A stretch of DNA of 64,000 bases from positions 992,001 through 1,056,000 of the forward strand of contig NC_051116.1 of assembly GCF_014839805.1 (NCBI RefSeq), read 5' to 3'. Source of the DNA: Manduca sexta (lineage: Eukaryota; Arthropoda; Insecta; Lepidoptera; Sphingidae). The translations under genes were made by a program, and so were the position numbers. Below the pieces are notes generated by a model, which was given only the letters and a program-made list of their open reading frames with translations, had not been told where the DNA came from and did no database searches. This document shows, one piece after another, positions 1-11,133 of this stretch. Every line of letters starts with the position of its first letter. The stretch's first letter is position 1.

Positions 1-149
1 GATATTTCAAAGAACAACATAAAAAAAGTATAAAAAACAACAGATCTTTAACTTCCTCATGTTAACTACAAACAAATCAAGTTAATTACAATCAGTAAAC
101 AAAACAAATGACTTTGTGCAATTATAAATCATTTAAACTTAATGCCATT

Positions 150-285
150 GAAAAAGCGCTTGCGAAAGGCGGCCATTACATAAGCCGATCCGGCTCGAAG
201 GACCGCTCTGCCAACGTGACTGGCCCCATGCCCGCTGCGTGCACGCCTCTTTGGAACACTTTCGTCGTATCAAAGGTACTTTACA
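150..285. other. GC-rich island with coding-like composition, unresolved
   Basis: About 135 bases with much higher GC than the surroundings. Both strands have an open frame. The minus strand reads FDTTKVFQRGVHAAGMGPV... and ends LM-stop near 183. The plus strand reads GGHYISRSGSKDR... and ends at a possible donor AAG|GTACTT near 274. Third positions look G/C-biased on either reading. It could be a terminal exon of a gene lying mostly to the left, or a non-coding CpG island. I do not recognise the peptide. Confidence 0.25.
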
Positions 286-1565
286 TCAACTTTGATTTAC
301 TATATAGATTGTATCGATTTATGCCAACGAATCCTCTAATCTTAGTTAAGTATAAACTATACTGTAGACTTAAATAAGTACTAATAATTCTATAGACATT
401 GGCATACTGTATTCTATTAAAATGAACTATATTACAAAAATGTGAAGAACATAAAAACCTCAGTTCCTATAATTTGACATGAAAAACAGTCGATTATTTA
501 ATACATCCCCAATAAACCGGCATCTTTCACCACGCGCAGATTAACATTTCGCGCGGACAAAACAAACCAAAAAGGCGTGGCCCAGTCTATATAATACATC
601 AAACTTTCTAAACAACATTCGTTACTTGCTAACAATTTTATTACAAGTACAGTCAGCAGGCGTCCGTCGAACGGTTGTCGATCCTAATCGCACGATTTAC
701 AATTACAATGATTATGCGATCGGTACGATATCCTATTGTGGGTGAAACTCATTATGATGTTTGACATTGGTTTCTTAAGGCTATGACGGTACATACAGTC
801 AGGACAGTGGTGTTTTAATTCTAAACCTTATTTTGATATTCATAGCATTCATTTTGTGCTGAAGCTGTCACTGTCAAGTCTTCTTGTGACATGGTCTATG
901 AAATATGAATGCTAAGTTAATAATATTCTTTAATCAGCTATTGGTTAGTACCACTATCCGCTTTTTGCGTCTTCAAACCATTAAAACCTTTTAAACGATC
1001 TGTGATACAACCAAAAATCATCACTTCTACAATATAACCTATAGTTTTATCCTTCCACATCTATATTTAAAAAAAGAATTCAAAATTATTACGCGCAACT
1101 AAAACCGTACGATCACATTACCTTTGCATATTATAAAAAATGGCAACACACCAACACCGCAAGTCTTAGGGTGACCACTCTACTGTGTAAGCCTATTTAA
1201 AAATATTCAATTATAGAACAACTACAGTGTTACGCAACCGTTGCAATAATTATCCGTGCACGCGGAAGCGGTCGTGCGGTGTTGCCATTGGAAAAAAAAA
1301 TGCAACGCTTTTTTCCACGCTGCGAATTACGTAGCGTTCTGATTTTAAAAATGGTTTTCAGACGACTTTTTATTTACCGGCTGGAAAATCGATATCGTTG
1401 GGACAAATATTGCTTCATCAAAGGATACGCTTCGATGTATGAGTTGATGAGATATTGTTCCTATTGTGCGGAAATGTGTTACTACGAATATGGATTTTAT
1501 ATCAAATTTAATGATAAAAGGAGCACAATTGTTTAATTAATTAAACGTCAAATAACTACTAGTGG
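286..1565. other. Gene-poor AT-rich sequence
   Basis: Nothing firm is visible. A TATA-like TCTATATAATAC sits near 585-596, but no coding exon follows it on the plus strand. The 85-codon open frame at 1279-1536 begins in a CG-rich patch, has no recognisable motif and is probably chance. Confidence 0.3.
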
Positions 1566-1810
1566 TTGGATATATTTTATATCCGCCGGGATAGCGATCA
1601 CCGTACACAAGGTGTTAAAACCCGCCATAGTGACCCACGAAGTGTGTCGCGTTCAAGCACCGGACTGCATATATCCGGTTCTAACAGGACGGCATAATTT
1701 TGTCGATTGCGGGGGTTTAATCATCTCTCGTCAGTCCACATTCTATTGAACCCCACTCCGCTTACCATCAGCTGCAGTGGGGTCACTTTGTGCCCGAATA
1801 ACAAAAAAAT
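1566..1810 (+). repeat. Interspersed repeat family B, near full-length copy
   Basis: This recurrent unit opens with TTTATATCCGCCCGGATAG, passes through ACACAAGGTGTTAAAACC and GGGATCAGCCTGTGTATATCC (variants) and GGTAATCATCTCTCGTCAGTC, and closes with CTTACCATCAGGTGCAGTGG. More than ten copies of different lengths occur here in both orientations, and several keep only the 3' part. That 5'-truncation pattern suggests a LINE 3' end or a SINE, but no coding is visible. Confidence 0.75.
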
Positions 1811-2843
1811 AACACTGTACAGAGTGCTCCCGATACTGCACAGAACTAAAACTAGATATTATGTTTCATAAGCCATTACTAACATTGACAATATTTTTCA
1901 AACCAACACAATACTACATAATTACATAAATGTAAACGGATTTGTACCAAAAGGACAAGCCTATTTCACTAAACGTAACAAATCTAATTCCTGTACAATC
2001 GACTGAATGATGGCACTTGTAAGTATCGGCTAAGCCTCGAGGAATCGATTTAGCTATGTAACCGCTCCGTCTAAGCTGCACCAGTCTTACTTATAAAAAA
2101 TTCGCAAAGCTATGTTTAGTTAAAACACAAATTTACTCGATCAGCTGTAAGTCAAACGCCGCCATCTTGCCTCTTAATAAGGTTTAAACTAGAAAACCGG
2201 TGATGTTTGACAGCTATTTAAGCGATTATTAACCACCTATTAACGTTAAAACAAGTTTATAGGACTGTTAGTGTATTTGTTCATACATAATATCACGCCA
2301 GTATCCCATAGGGCTAGGTACTATTAATTACCAGTTTGTACGATCTTAACATAATATCCATAAGCTTTGTTTTCAAATATCAGTGACCTGGTTGTCTCTT
2401 CTTAGCATTAGTGCGATCGATACCTGTCAACTTTTTGTTTATATACTAAAGCTAAGTTTAGCAAGTTCTCGCAGTACTATATTGCGTAATAACTTTTAGG
2501 TGCGGCAATATAATAAATCTTAAACTCTTCAAAATATCCAAATTAGCTTGCCGTCACTGTCTAGATAAATGTTGCAGAAGAGAATTTTCGAACAGATACG
2601 ACCTGGCGACCTTCAGAGCGTATTCCCACCTAAATAACGGCAACGTATCTGTATGCACCCTGGCATTGCAGATGTTCATGGGTAGCGGCGATCACTTGCC
2701 ATCAGTTGAACGGTATGCTCGTTTGCCCCCACAACATAAAAAAAAATCTGCAAGTTTTCTTGTTATTTAAACCCCGCCAGAATTTGATCTGGTCGAACTC
2801 TATTAACTACAACTTATTTAAACATTATAACAGTTTCGAGTAA

Positions 2844-3162
2844 GGGGCCGTTCAAGTATTACGTAACGTAACTTGGGTGGGAGGGGGCTCTTGTAAAATG
2901 TGACGATGCGTTACAGGGGGCGGGAGGGGGGTCTCGTACAAAGCGTTACGTAACATTTGTTTTTTTTTTATTTTAACACATTAACAAAGGTATTTTAGCG
3001 ATTTTCCAGAATGTTTTCCAAAAAAAATTGACACTTTAGAGGTACATTACTTTTGGAGGAGGGGGAGGGGGCGGCGTACAAGAAAACGTTACGCCGCGTT
3101 ACACGGGGGGAGGGGGGTCAAAAATCTTCAAAAATTGCGTTACGTAATACTTGAACGGCCCC
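2844..3162. mobile_element. PIF/Harbinger-like MITE with TAA target duplication
   Basis: The ends are GGGGCCGTTCAAGTATTACG and its reverse complement. They are flanked on both sides by TAA (2841-2843 and 3163-3165), the 3-bp target duplication typical of PIF/Harbinger. The 319-bp interior has no open frame. It contains G-runs (GGGCGGGAGGGGGG; GGAGGAGGGGGAGGGGGCGG) and repeated TTACGTAAC/GCGTTAC words. It is non-autonomous. Confidence 0.75.
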
Positions 3163-3471
3163 TAAGACTCCGGATAAGATATCCATTATAGAGCTTGTAA
3201 CACCCCTGCCTAACCCTAAAGGTACTAATGCACGTATATACTTACTACCATTTCCGTTTGTTAAACATAACGCAACACCTGGCCACGTTTACAAATATTT
3301 GTCTTCCCACGATACTTGCGTGATATTTTCATAGTATAAATGACATACGTATGTTTACGTTTTTACTTTTAAATTATCAATACCAGGTGCGTGTTTCGTC
3401 CTTTATTTATGAATGACAATATGCTGGTCATTTGAGTGATGTTAACCCATTTGCCATCGGAATGATTGGAA

Positions 3472-3619
3472 TGTTAGCCGGCTAACATGACAACTACATG
3501 ACATTACGCGTATCACGGAAAAATAACCTTATTATGTAATAAATAATAAGGTTATATTCCCGTGACACGCGTAATGTCATGTAACTGTCATGTGGCTGTC
3601 ATGTTAACCGGCTAACATG
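3472..3619. repeat. 148-bp palindromic foldback element
   Basis: The left arm begins TGTTAGCCGGCTAACATGAC and runs through ACATGACATTACGCGTATCACGG and AATAACCTTATTA. The right arm mirrors it (TAATAAGGTTAT ... CGTGACACGCGTAATGTCATG ... TGTTAACCGGCTAACA), with an extra TGGCTGTCATG near its end. Each tip is itself a 16-bp palindrome or near-palindrome. No target duplication is clear. Confidence 0.8.
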
Positions 3620-5396
3620 TCAAGCATTAAGTAGTTAAACTCTAAAAAATCTTAAAGAGTGAGAACGTCGGTGAAAGCGGATGTAGGGAGCGATATGGTC
3701 ATGAAGTTACGACCAAGTTCTGTAAATAAATTTTTTACCGGATAGGCAACGGCTTGGTTGTTCTTCTGGCATTGCTTTAGTCCATTGGCGTCAGATGCTG
3801 CTTACCATCAGGCGGACCGCTTGCTCGTTTGCCTACTAATGCAATAAAAAATGCTAAATAATGCTAGGCCACACGGAGCCCAAAAACACCATATAAGTAC
3901 GGCAGAGTACAATTTTTCCGTCATTCTAAGACATAAGCTTTTATATTCTTCGAACTAGATTATATTATTTGTACAATGTTGTTTAAAGACAAAATGGAAT
4001 AGAATTTAAAAAAAGGGACTATCGCAATTGGTCTTAGTATCGCGTTAGAATGTATTAAAATTTGTCTTCTAATGAATGATTCATAAAATGTCCTATATGA
4101 TACTAATGAAAATGACAACATTCTAATTTACTTTAACGTGTCATAATGTAGTTTGCTATAATTAGTTATCTATGTGTGATAATGCGCTGTTCTTAAAGGC
4201 AAGTACAATATGGGTACCGCATCTACACCTTTTTACCAAAATATTGATTGTAAATAGACGTTTCCTATAACCTTCATAGGCTCTGGACTCAAACAACAAA
4301 CAAACTTTCAAAGTAATGCTTCAAACACGTGACTACTAAAAGGTTTCACCCGCACGTCCAATTTTCGCTACATTTCGAAACGCTTGTGAAATTAGAAATG
4401 TCGCCGTTTCGCTTTGATCCGATGGTATTCACGAGGCCAAATGTTTACTTTTGAGTTAAGAAACACTGGTTAGCGGCACGTTTTTGTTTTGTATATATTA
4501 GTCGAAATAAAAGGGCGAAGGAAACAACGTGTACTCTTCTAATTCTCAGCATAATTCAAACGACAATATTTACAATTCTATGACTGAAACCAGTAAGTTT
4601 ATATTATAAAACGAACTGATGGATTTCATAATTAAAATAAAGAATAGAAACCGCAGATCAGACAAGATACAAAAAAATATAAAGATATCTTGAAAATATA
4701 TCATCAAAGGTTCGTTGAAAATATCAATATAAAATTATAATGCAACTATTTGTACCTCGGGAAATATCACAAATCTAAAAAGCACCAGGAAACTACAGCT
4801 ATTTAATAAAATATCAAGTAACATTACTGTATACCAAATGAGATAAAAACATATGTATGAATGTATAATAACGCAAACCAGTGGCGATACTTCGCAGACC
4901 GCTCATCGAAACGAGACAGAAACGAAGGTGGATCGGCAGATGTATGTTCAAAACAATTAACTAATCGTGGACGGGTCGACGACTCGGCATGGGCACGCTT
5001 ATAGAGTCCGGACGGCAACAGATAGGCAGAGTGCATAATCTTAGTTGATTTCATTTATATTTCATATGAATATAGTGAGCATTAATTATATCCAACTAGT
5101 TGACCCGACATACGTTATCCTGTCTTAACAATGAAGACACGCACGCATTCTTTCAATCGCTGACATTTATGTCAAACAACTGACGGTTTTATAAAATTAA
5201 TATTCTCGTTTAGTTTTCTTAAATTTTCTAATGTTCCGATCATTTTTTTTTATAAGAACCTTCTCCTGGCAATAATTAACACAACAAAAAAGGAATTAGC
5301 GACATTGTTCCATCCGTTCACGCGTGATGGGATGACCAAGAGAAAAAGACATTCATTTATATAATATATAGATAAACTATCGTAACCGTTAATAAT
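3620..5396. other. Gene-free AT-rich stretch with a degenerate repeat
   Basis: Near 3760-3835 there is a repeat with the words CATCAGGCGGACCGCTTGCTCGTTTGCC, also seen in diverged form near 2680-2740 (CCATCAGTTGAACGGTATGCTCGTTTGCC). The 76-codon frame at 4824-5054 (minus) has no recognisable motif. I see no gene. Confidence 0.4.
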
Positions 5397-5610
5397 AAAT
5401 ATAATATCAGCACTGTATTATATACTGCCCCACTGCTGGGCACGAGCCTCCTCTACTGAGAGGAATTAGGCCTTAGTCCACCACGCTGGCCTAGTGCGGA
5501 TTGGTAGACTTCACACACCCTCAAAAAACCTATAGAGAACTTCAAGTATGCAAGTTTCCTCACGATGTTTTCTTTCACCGTTAAACCAAGCCATAATTCA
5601 ATTCGTAACC
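5397..5610 (-). mobile_element. tRNA-derived SINE, family A, truncated (head missing)
   Basis: The 3' tail and body of the family-A SINE are present (ATATCAGCACTGTATTATATAC through TTTCTTTCACCGTTAAACC). The tRNA-like head is absent. Confidence 0.8.
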
Positions 5611-6592
5611 GTTAAATGTAAGAAAGAACGAAACAAAATAACTCATCTGTAAGCATGTCAAAGCTTATTACGATTTTTCCTTTTTGGGTTCAGGGGCCGT
5701 AGACAATATGCGTTTCTAAAATCGTAAACGCTAACGTTATGTATGAGAATGACATAACCTAACGATAGACCTATGGATAGGATAAGACATTCCCCATTTT
5801 TTTTTTGTTTTTTATTAACATTATTGATTGAGGAAATCTTGGCTAGAGCCCCTGGACGTTATTAGAGTCGACCAAATAGTGATTAATGGAATTTACTATA
5901 TCTCAACATGATGATAGATTGTAAATCTTAGTTCATATTGCGGTAGCTATAAGTTTCAGAGTTTATGGTAGTTTTATTGTTTATGATGTTTGGACTATAC
6001 CATAGAACAGAAACGAAAAAGCTGGTTTTATTAAATAGATTAATAAGAAATGGTATTTTCAAACGCGCAAAGATTATTTTTCTCAATCACAAAGAAGAGG
6101 TCTATGTACCATTATCTACATAATATTCCCTAGTTTTATGAGAATTCTAGCACAGTGGACTCATCGAATATTCTTTAAACAATAAGCACAATCGTAGTTC
6201 GAACTCTAGAAATAAGTTTCCATGCACTTTTTTTTAAAGTTACGACGCAAAGAACATGACTGCGCCGGTTTCATAACTTGAAAAGGGTCGTTCACATCGT
6301 GCATAAAACACAATGCCAATATTCCAGCGCCAATGTCTGCCCGTCGCCATATATGTCAACCGAAATAACTAACAATAGCCTTGATAATATTCATTCTAAG
6401 TTCAAAGCCTGTATACTGAGAAGTAAGGCAGAGGTGCAACTCTTGTCGGACTTATTTCCGTATATAGTTTGCGAATTTGAGAAGAAGATAAATCCAGGAA
6501 AATATACTTTTATCCCGGAAAACTAAAGCGTTTGCAGCCGAGAGCAATTGTAAAATACCTAGTAATAATTGTATAATATCGTTTTTACTCAC

Positions 6593-9500
6593 CTCCAGTG
6601 CCGAGCACTTTGAGCAAGTCGAAATGTGATATGTCCACTTTCGAAGCACCATTCAGGTTGACTGTAACAAAAATACATTCATTAGTCGGTGAGTTTGCCA
6701 GTTGACTTGTGTAATGAAGAAAAAGAAACAGATAGGAGTCGTTCGAGTATTACAAAAATGCTCTAAACAAAAATAAAAAAAAAAGTATTTATATTCTTCT
6801 CTGTATTATGTAGGTAAAGCGGCGATAACCTAGTTGGGTGTGGAACGGACTGCCAGGACGAATGTCCGCAGGTTCAAATCCCAAGGGCACACACCTCTGA
6901 CTTTTCTAAAAATCATGTGTGTATTCTTTGTAAATTTATCGTTCGCTTTAACGGTGAAGGAAAACATCGTGAGGAAACCTGCACATCTCAGCAGTTCTCT
7001 ATAGGAATTTCGAAGGTGTGTGAAGTCTACCAATCGCACTAGGCCAGCGTGGTGGAGTAAAGCCTAATCCCTCTCAGTAGCAGAGGAGGCCCGTGCTCAG
7101 CAGTGGGCAAGTATATAATACAGGGCTGATTTTATTATTATTATGTAGGTACTGCAGTTCATATCTTAAACTGTTTTTGAAAAGAGCAACACAAACAGCA
7201 CAAGTAACCATAATTTCGTATTCTTGAAATCAATTGTTTAAAAGAACATTTCTATACATTCCTATTCTTAATGTATTTTTTTTGGTATTAGTACTCAATA
7301 TAATGTCGATAATATAATAATTTCTATTATATAATAATATCAGCCCTGTATTATATACTGTCCCACTGATGGGCAACGGACTTCCCCTACTACTGCGGGA
7401 TTAGACCTTAGTCCACTACACTGGCCTAGTGCGGATTGGCGGGCTTAAAATATCCTCCAATTCTTATAAATAGCTTCACGGGTATTGCAGGTTTCCTCAC
7501 GATGTTTTCCTGCATCGTTAAAGCAAGCGATAATTCACAAATACACATATAACTTTAAAAACAAAAGTCTGATGGGCGTGTCTTAGGTTTTGAAAGTGCA
7601 GTTATCTCAGCGGTCCACAACTATACTATCGCTGTTTATATCTTTAGTTCATCACTGTCTGAAATTTCATACTCCGTAAACTATATGAAGGTAGTTGTCA
7701 AAGTTTATCGATGAGTTACCCCCACGTAGTTATTACAAACTAAAAAGATAACACAATCGCAACCGCAGAACTAAATTATTTTCTTAATAATTAAACAGTT
7801 GTGGTTTTAGTGTATTATGATAATGAGTTTGTATGTTAAAATATCATAATGTATATTACCATCTAAATATAACATTTATTTACTTTAAAAATTAAAATTT
7901 AGTTTGTGATATCATTGGTGATAGTTCTGTAAGGCGTAAGTGACAAAAGATATCTATCTATCTTTGCATATTATAAAACAAAGTCCCCAAAAGCTGTCTA
8001 TCTATATGTGATCGATTTTCTCAAAATCTACTGAACGGATTTTCGTACGGTTTTTACTAAAAGACAGTGCAATTCTTGATGAAGGTTTAGGTTAATAGTA
8101 CATTACGATTTTCACACCGGCGAAGTCGCGGAAACAACTAGAAATTGATAATCCAAAAATGTATTTTGTTACGCGGTATTGAATTGCCGCGGAAGATAAC
8201 TTCTTGACAGAGCCAAAAATATATACACTAACTGCACTTCAGAAAACATAAATTAACGTTGCAACAAAACAAAATTACTATTTTACTCAGTTATCAAAAT
8301 AATAGCGTCTTGTAAACTTTGTCTAGTTTTGAAACTAATATGTATGCACGTCGCGTTTAGTGCGGCCACGTAAGTTTGCGCTAGAATCTAGATTCTAGAC
8401 AGTGTAGCAGCATCTCTAATAATCTCACCCTGTTCGTAACTTTGCATCCTTTAGATACCATGTTTATTTAGTGAAAATTTTGAAGACTTAATGAATGTTC
8501 TTGGTACAAGAATCATTAAAACAATATTTTTGTTTAAATAAATTTATATCTGTATTCAGTACCTACTCGTATAGATTGAAAAAGCAACTTTCTTAATAAT
8601 ATAATGAATACTTGATTTAACATAATAATAATAATATCAGCCCCGTATTATATACTTGCCCACTGCTGAGCACGGGCCTCCTCTACTACTGAGAGGGACT
8701 AGGCCGTAGTCAACCGCGCTGATTGGTAGAGTTCACATACCTTCGAAATTCCTATAGAGAACTTCTCAGATGTGCAGGTTTTCCTCACGATGTTTTCCTT
8801 CACCGTTAAAGCGAACGATAAATTCACAAAGAATACACACATGATTTTTTAGAAAAGTCAGAGGTGTGTGCCCTTGGGATTTGAACCTGCGGACATTCGT
8901 CTTGGCAGTCCGTTCCACACCCAACTAGGCTATCGCCGTTTCTTAATTTAACATAACCGAGATTTTATTTAGACACATTACTAAAACAAACAATGAAAAG
9001 GATTTGAATGTTTTTTTGGTTGCGTTCATTTCTTATATGAAAACTTATATTTTAAGTGAAACTACACGAATTAATATTGTTTCAAAACATCCTAAATCGA
9101 TAAAAAAAGGAAACTAAAATATCGGAAGAAAAATTGATCATCTTTGTCTTGCTATTATGCGAGCTCTAGATTCTTTGAGGACAATTTTTGATACCACTGT
9201 CTACCCCGATTTCTTAAAGAAATCTAGATACGTGAATAAAAATAATCGTACCCCTTTTTAAGCACATTGTGAGGTGTATGAGATTTGGCATAATTAAAGT
9301 TCATATAGAGGAGTGCTAAAAATATATTAAATTCCACAGTAGAATTTCCTCCACTGACGACCCGTAGTGATGATAGTATTTTATATCGGTACTTGGAACC
9401 TATAAAATCGAGAAATAGCTGTGATCAAAATTCCTGTGCAATTTCTAAAGACAGTATATGACACTCGAATGCAAGAATTGAGGAAAGTATCGCTATATTA

Positions 9501-11084
9501 TCATTCCAAAGAGATAATAATATGGCTTTTGATTCGTTGTTAGACGGTGAATCACCGTGCCAAAATAAAAAAAGAAGTCTTACAATTGCTGATAGTACCT
9601 ATCTATAAATGTAACAAACCGTGTAGAAAATACTATAAGTCTAATAAACAACGATACGATCAAATTTTCGTTACCAGTAATGAACACTACAATAATAAAA
9701 TATTATAATATCAGCCTTGTATTATATACTATCCCACTGTTGGGCACGGGCCTCCTGTACTACTGAGAGGGATTAGGCCTTAGTCCACCACGCTGGCGTA
9801 GTGCGGATTGGTAGACTTCACACACCCTCAAAATTTCTATAGAGAACTTTTCAGGTGTGCAGGTTTCCTCACAATATTTTCCTTTAAAATTGAACCAAAT
9901 GATAATTCACAAAGAATACACACATAATTTTAGAAAAGTCTGAGGTGTGTGCCCTTGGGTTTTGAACTTATGACATTCGTCTCGGCAGTCCGTTTCACAA
10001 CTAACTAGGCTATCGCCGCTTGTAATTATCACTGTGCTAAGTAAATTTTTGGCATATAAATTTTAATGCATCATTTATTATTTATTTTTTATGGCCCCGC
10101 CTCCGCCCGCGTGGTAAATGTTATTCCGGGATATTAAGTGGCCTATACTCAGGAGTAATGTACCTACCTAAAATATTGCAAAATAAGTTTACAAGTTCCT
10201 AAGATTAACGCGTTCTAACAAACTCTTCGGCTATATATAATCGTATAAACATGGTCACAATTTTTTTTTCATGTACTGTATTATAGAATTCGCTCATGAG
10301 GAAAACTATTGTATTATAAGTTACCTTATTTTTGTCTCTAAATGTTGTCATTGTCGTGTTGGCATTATGTTTTACTGGTATTATCATTAACTCGAAAAAT
10401 AAACACAATAATTATTAATGATTTTTCATATTTTGTTCATAAATCATGTCTACTTTGTTTCGCTTAATATTTCAGACAAGAAAGTGGGTTTCATTAGGTG
10501 TTCTATTATATTAAAATACACATATTTATGTTTAAAACCATCCGTGTAAAAAACTTAACCAACAGCTAATTTCAGGTAACCTTTCTAATAAGAACATTGC
10601 AAACTGCATTCAAATTACTTAATATTTCTGCCTCAGAAAATTATCAACAGCCAAGAGATTCATGATAAAAACATTCAAAAACAAATTTATTTTTTATTTT
10701 TCAACAGACAGAAGCCGATAGTGGATTTACATAAGAATTGTCTAAATGCAAACATACGTTAACATTGCCAGACGCAAAGTCGTAGGTTCGTTGACACCGC
10801 GCATGAACATTCATAATCTAATAAAATTGTTTTGTACACAATCATACAATAAGTTATATTTAACTCTCGCTTTTTAAGTCCCTGAATTTTATATCCGCCC
10901 GGATAGCGACCACTGTACACAAGGTGTTAAAACCAGTCATAGTGGCCCACTAAGTTTTGCGTTACGGGATCAGCCTGTACATATCCTGTTACAACAGGCC
11001 GGCATAATTGTGTCGAATGTCGAGAGGTAATCACCTTTAAAGTCCCTTGATTTTTTATTTCAGTATCGTTCAGAATCCTAATAA

Positions 11085-11133
<49 letters not shown>

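Noticed and set aside
1279..1536. 85-codon plus-strand frame
   Set aside because: Aromatic-rich, no recognisable domain, no splice or promoter evidence.
6818..6900. Possible functional tRNA gene from A and B boxes
   Set aside because: The boxes belong to the SINE head. The cloverleaf 3' half does not close, and the sequence continues into the SINE body with target duplications outside.
6830..7039. 69-codon minus-strand frame (MRLVDFTHLRNSYREL...), also at 24975-25181 and 35144-35347
   Set aside because: The same peptide recurs because it is a translation of the family-A SINE. It contains the antisense tRNA-like head and is not a gene family.
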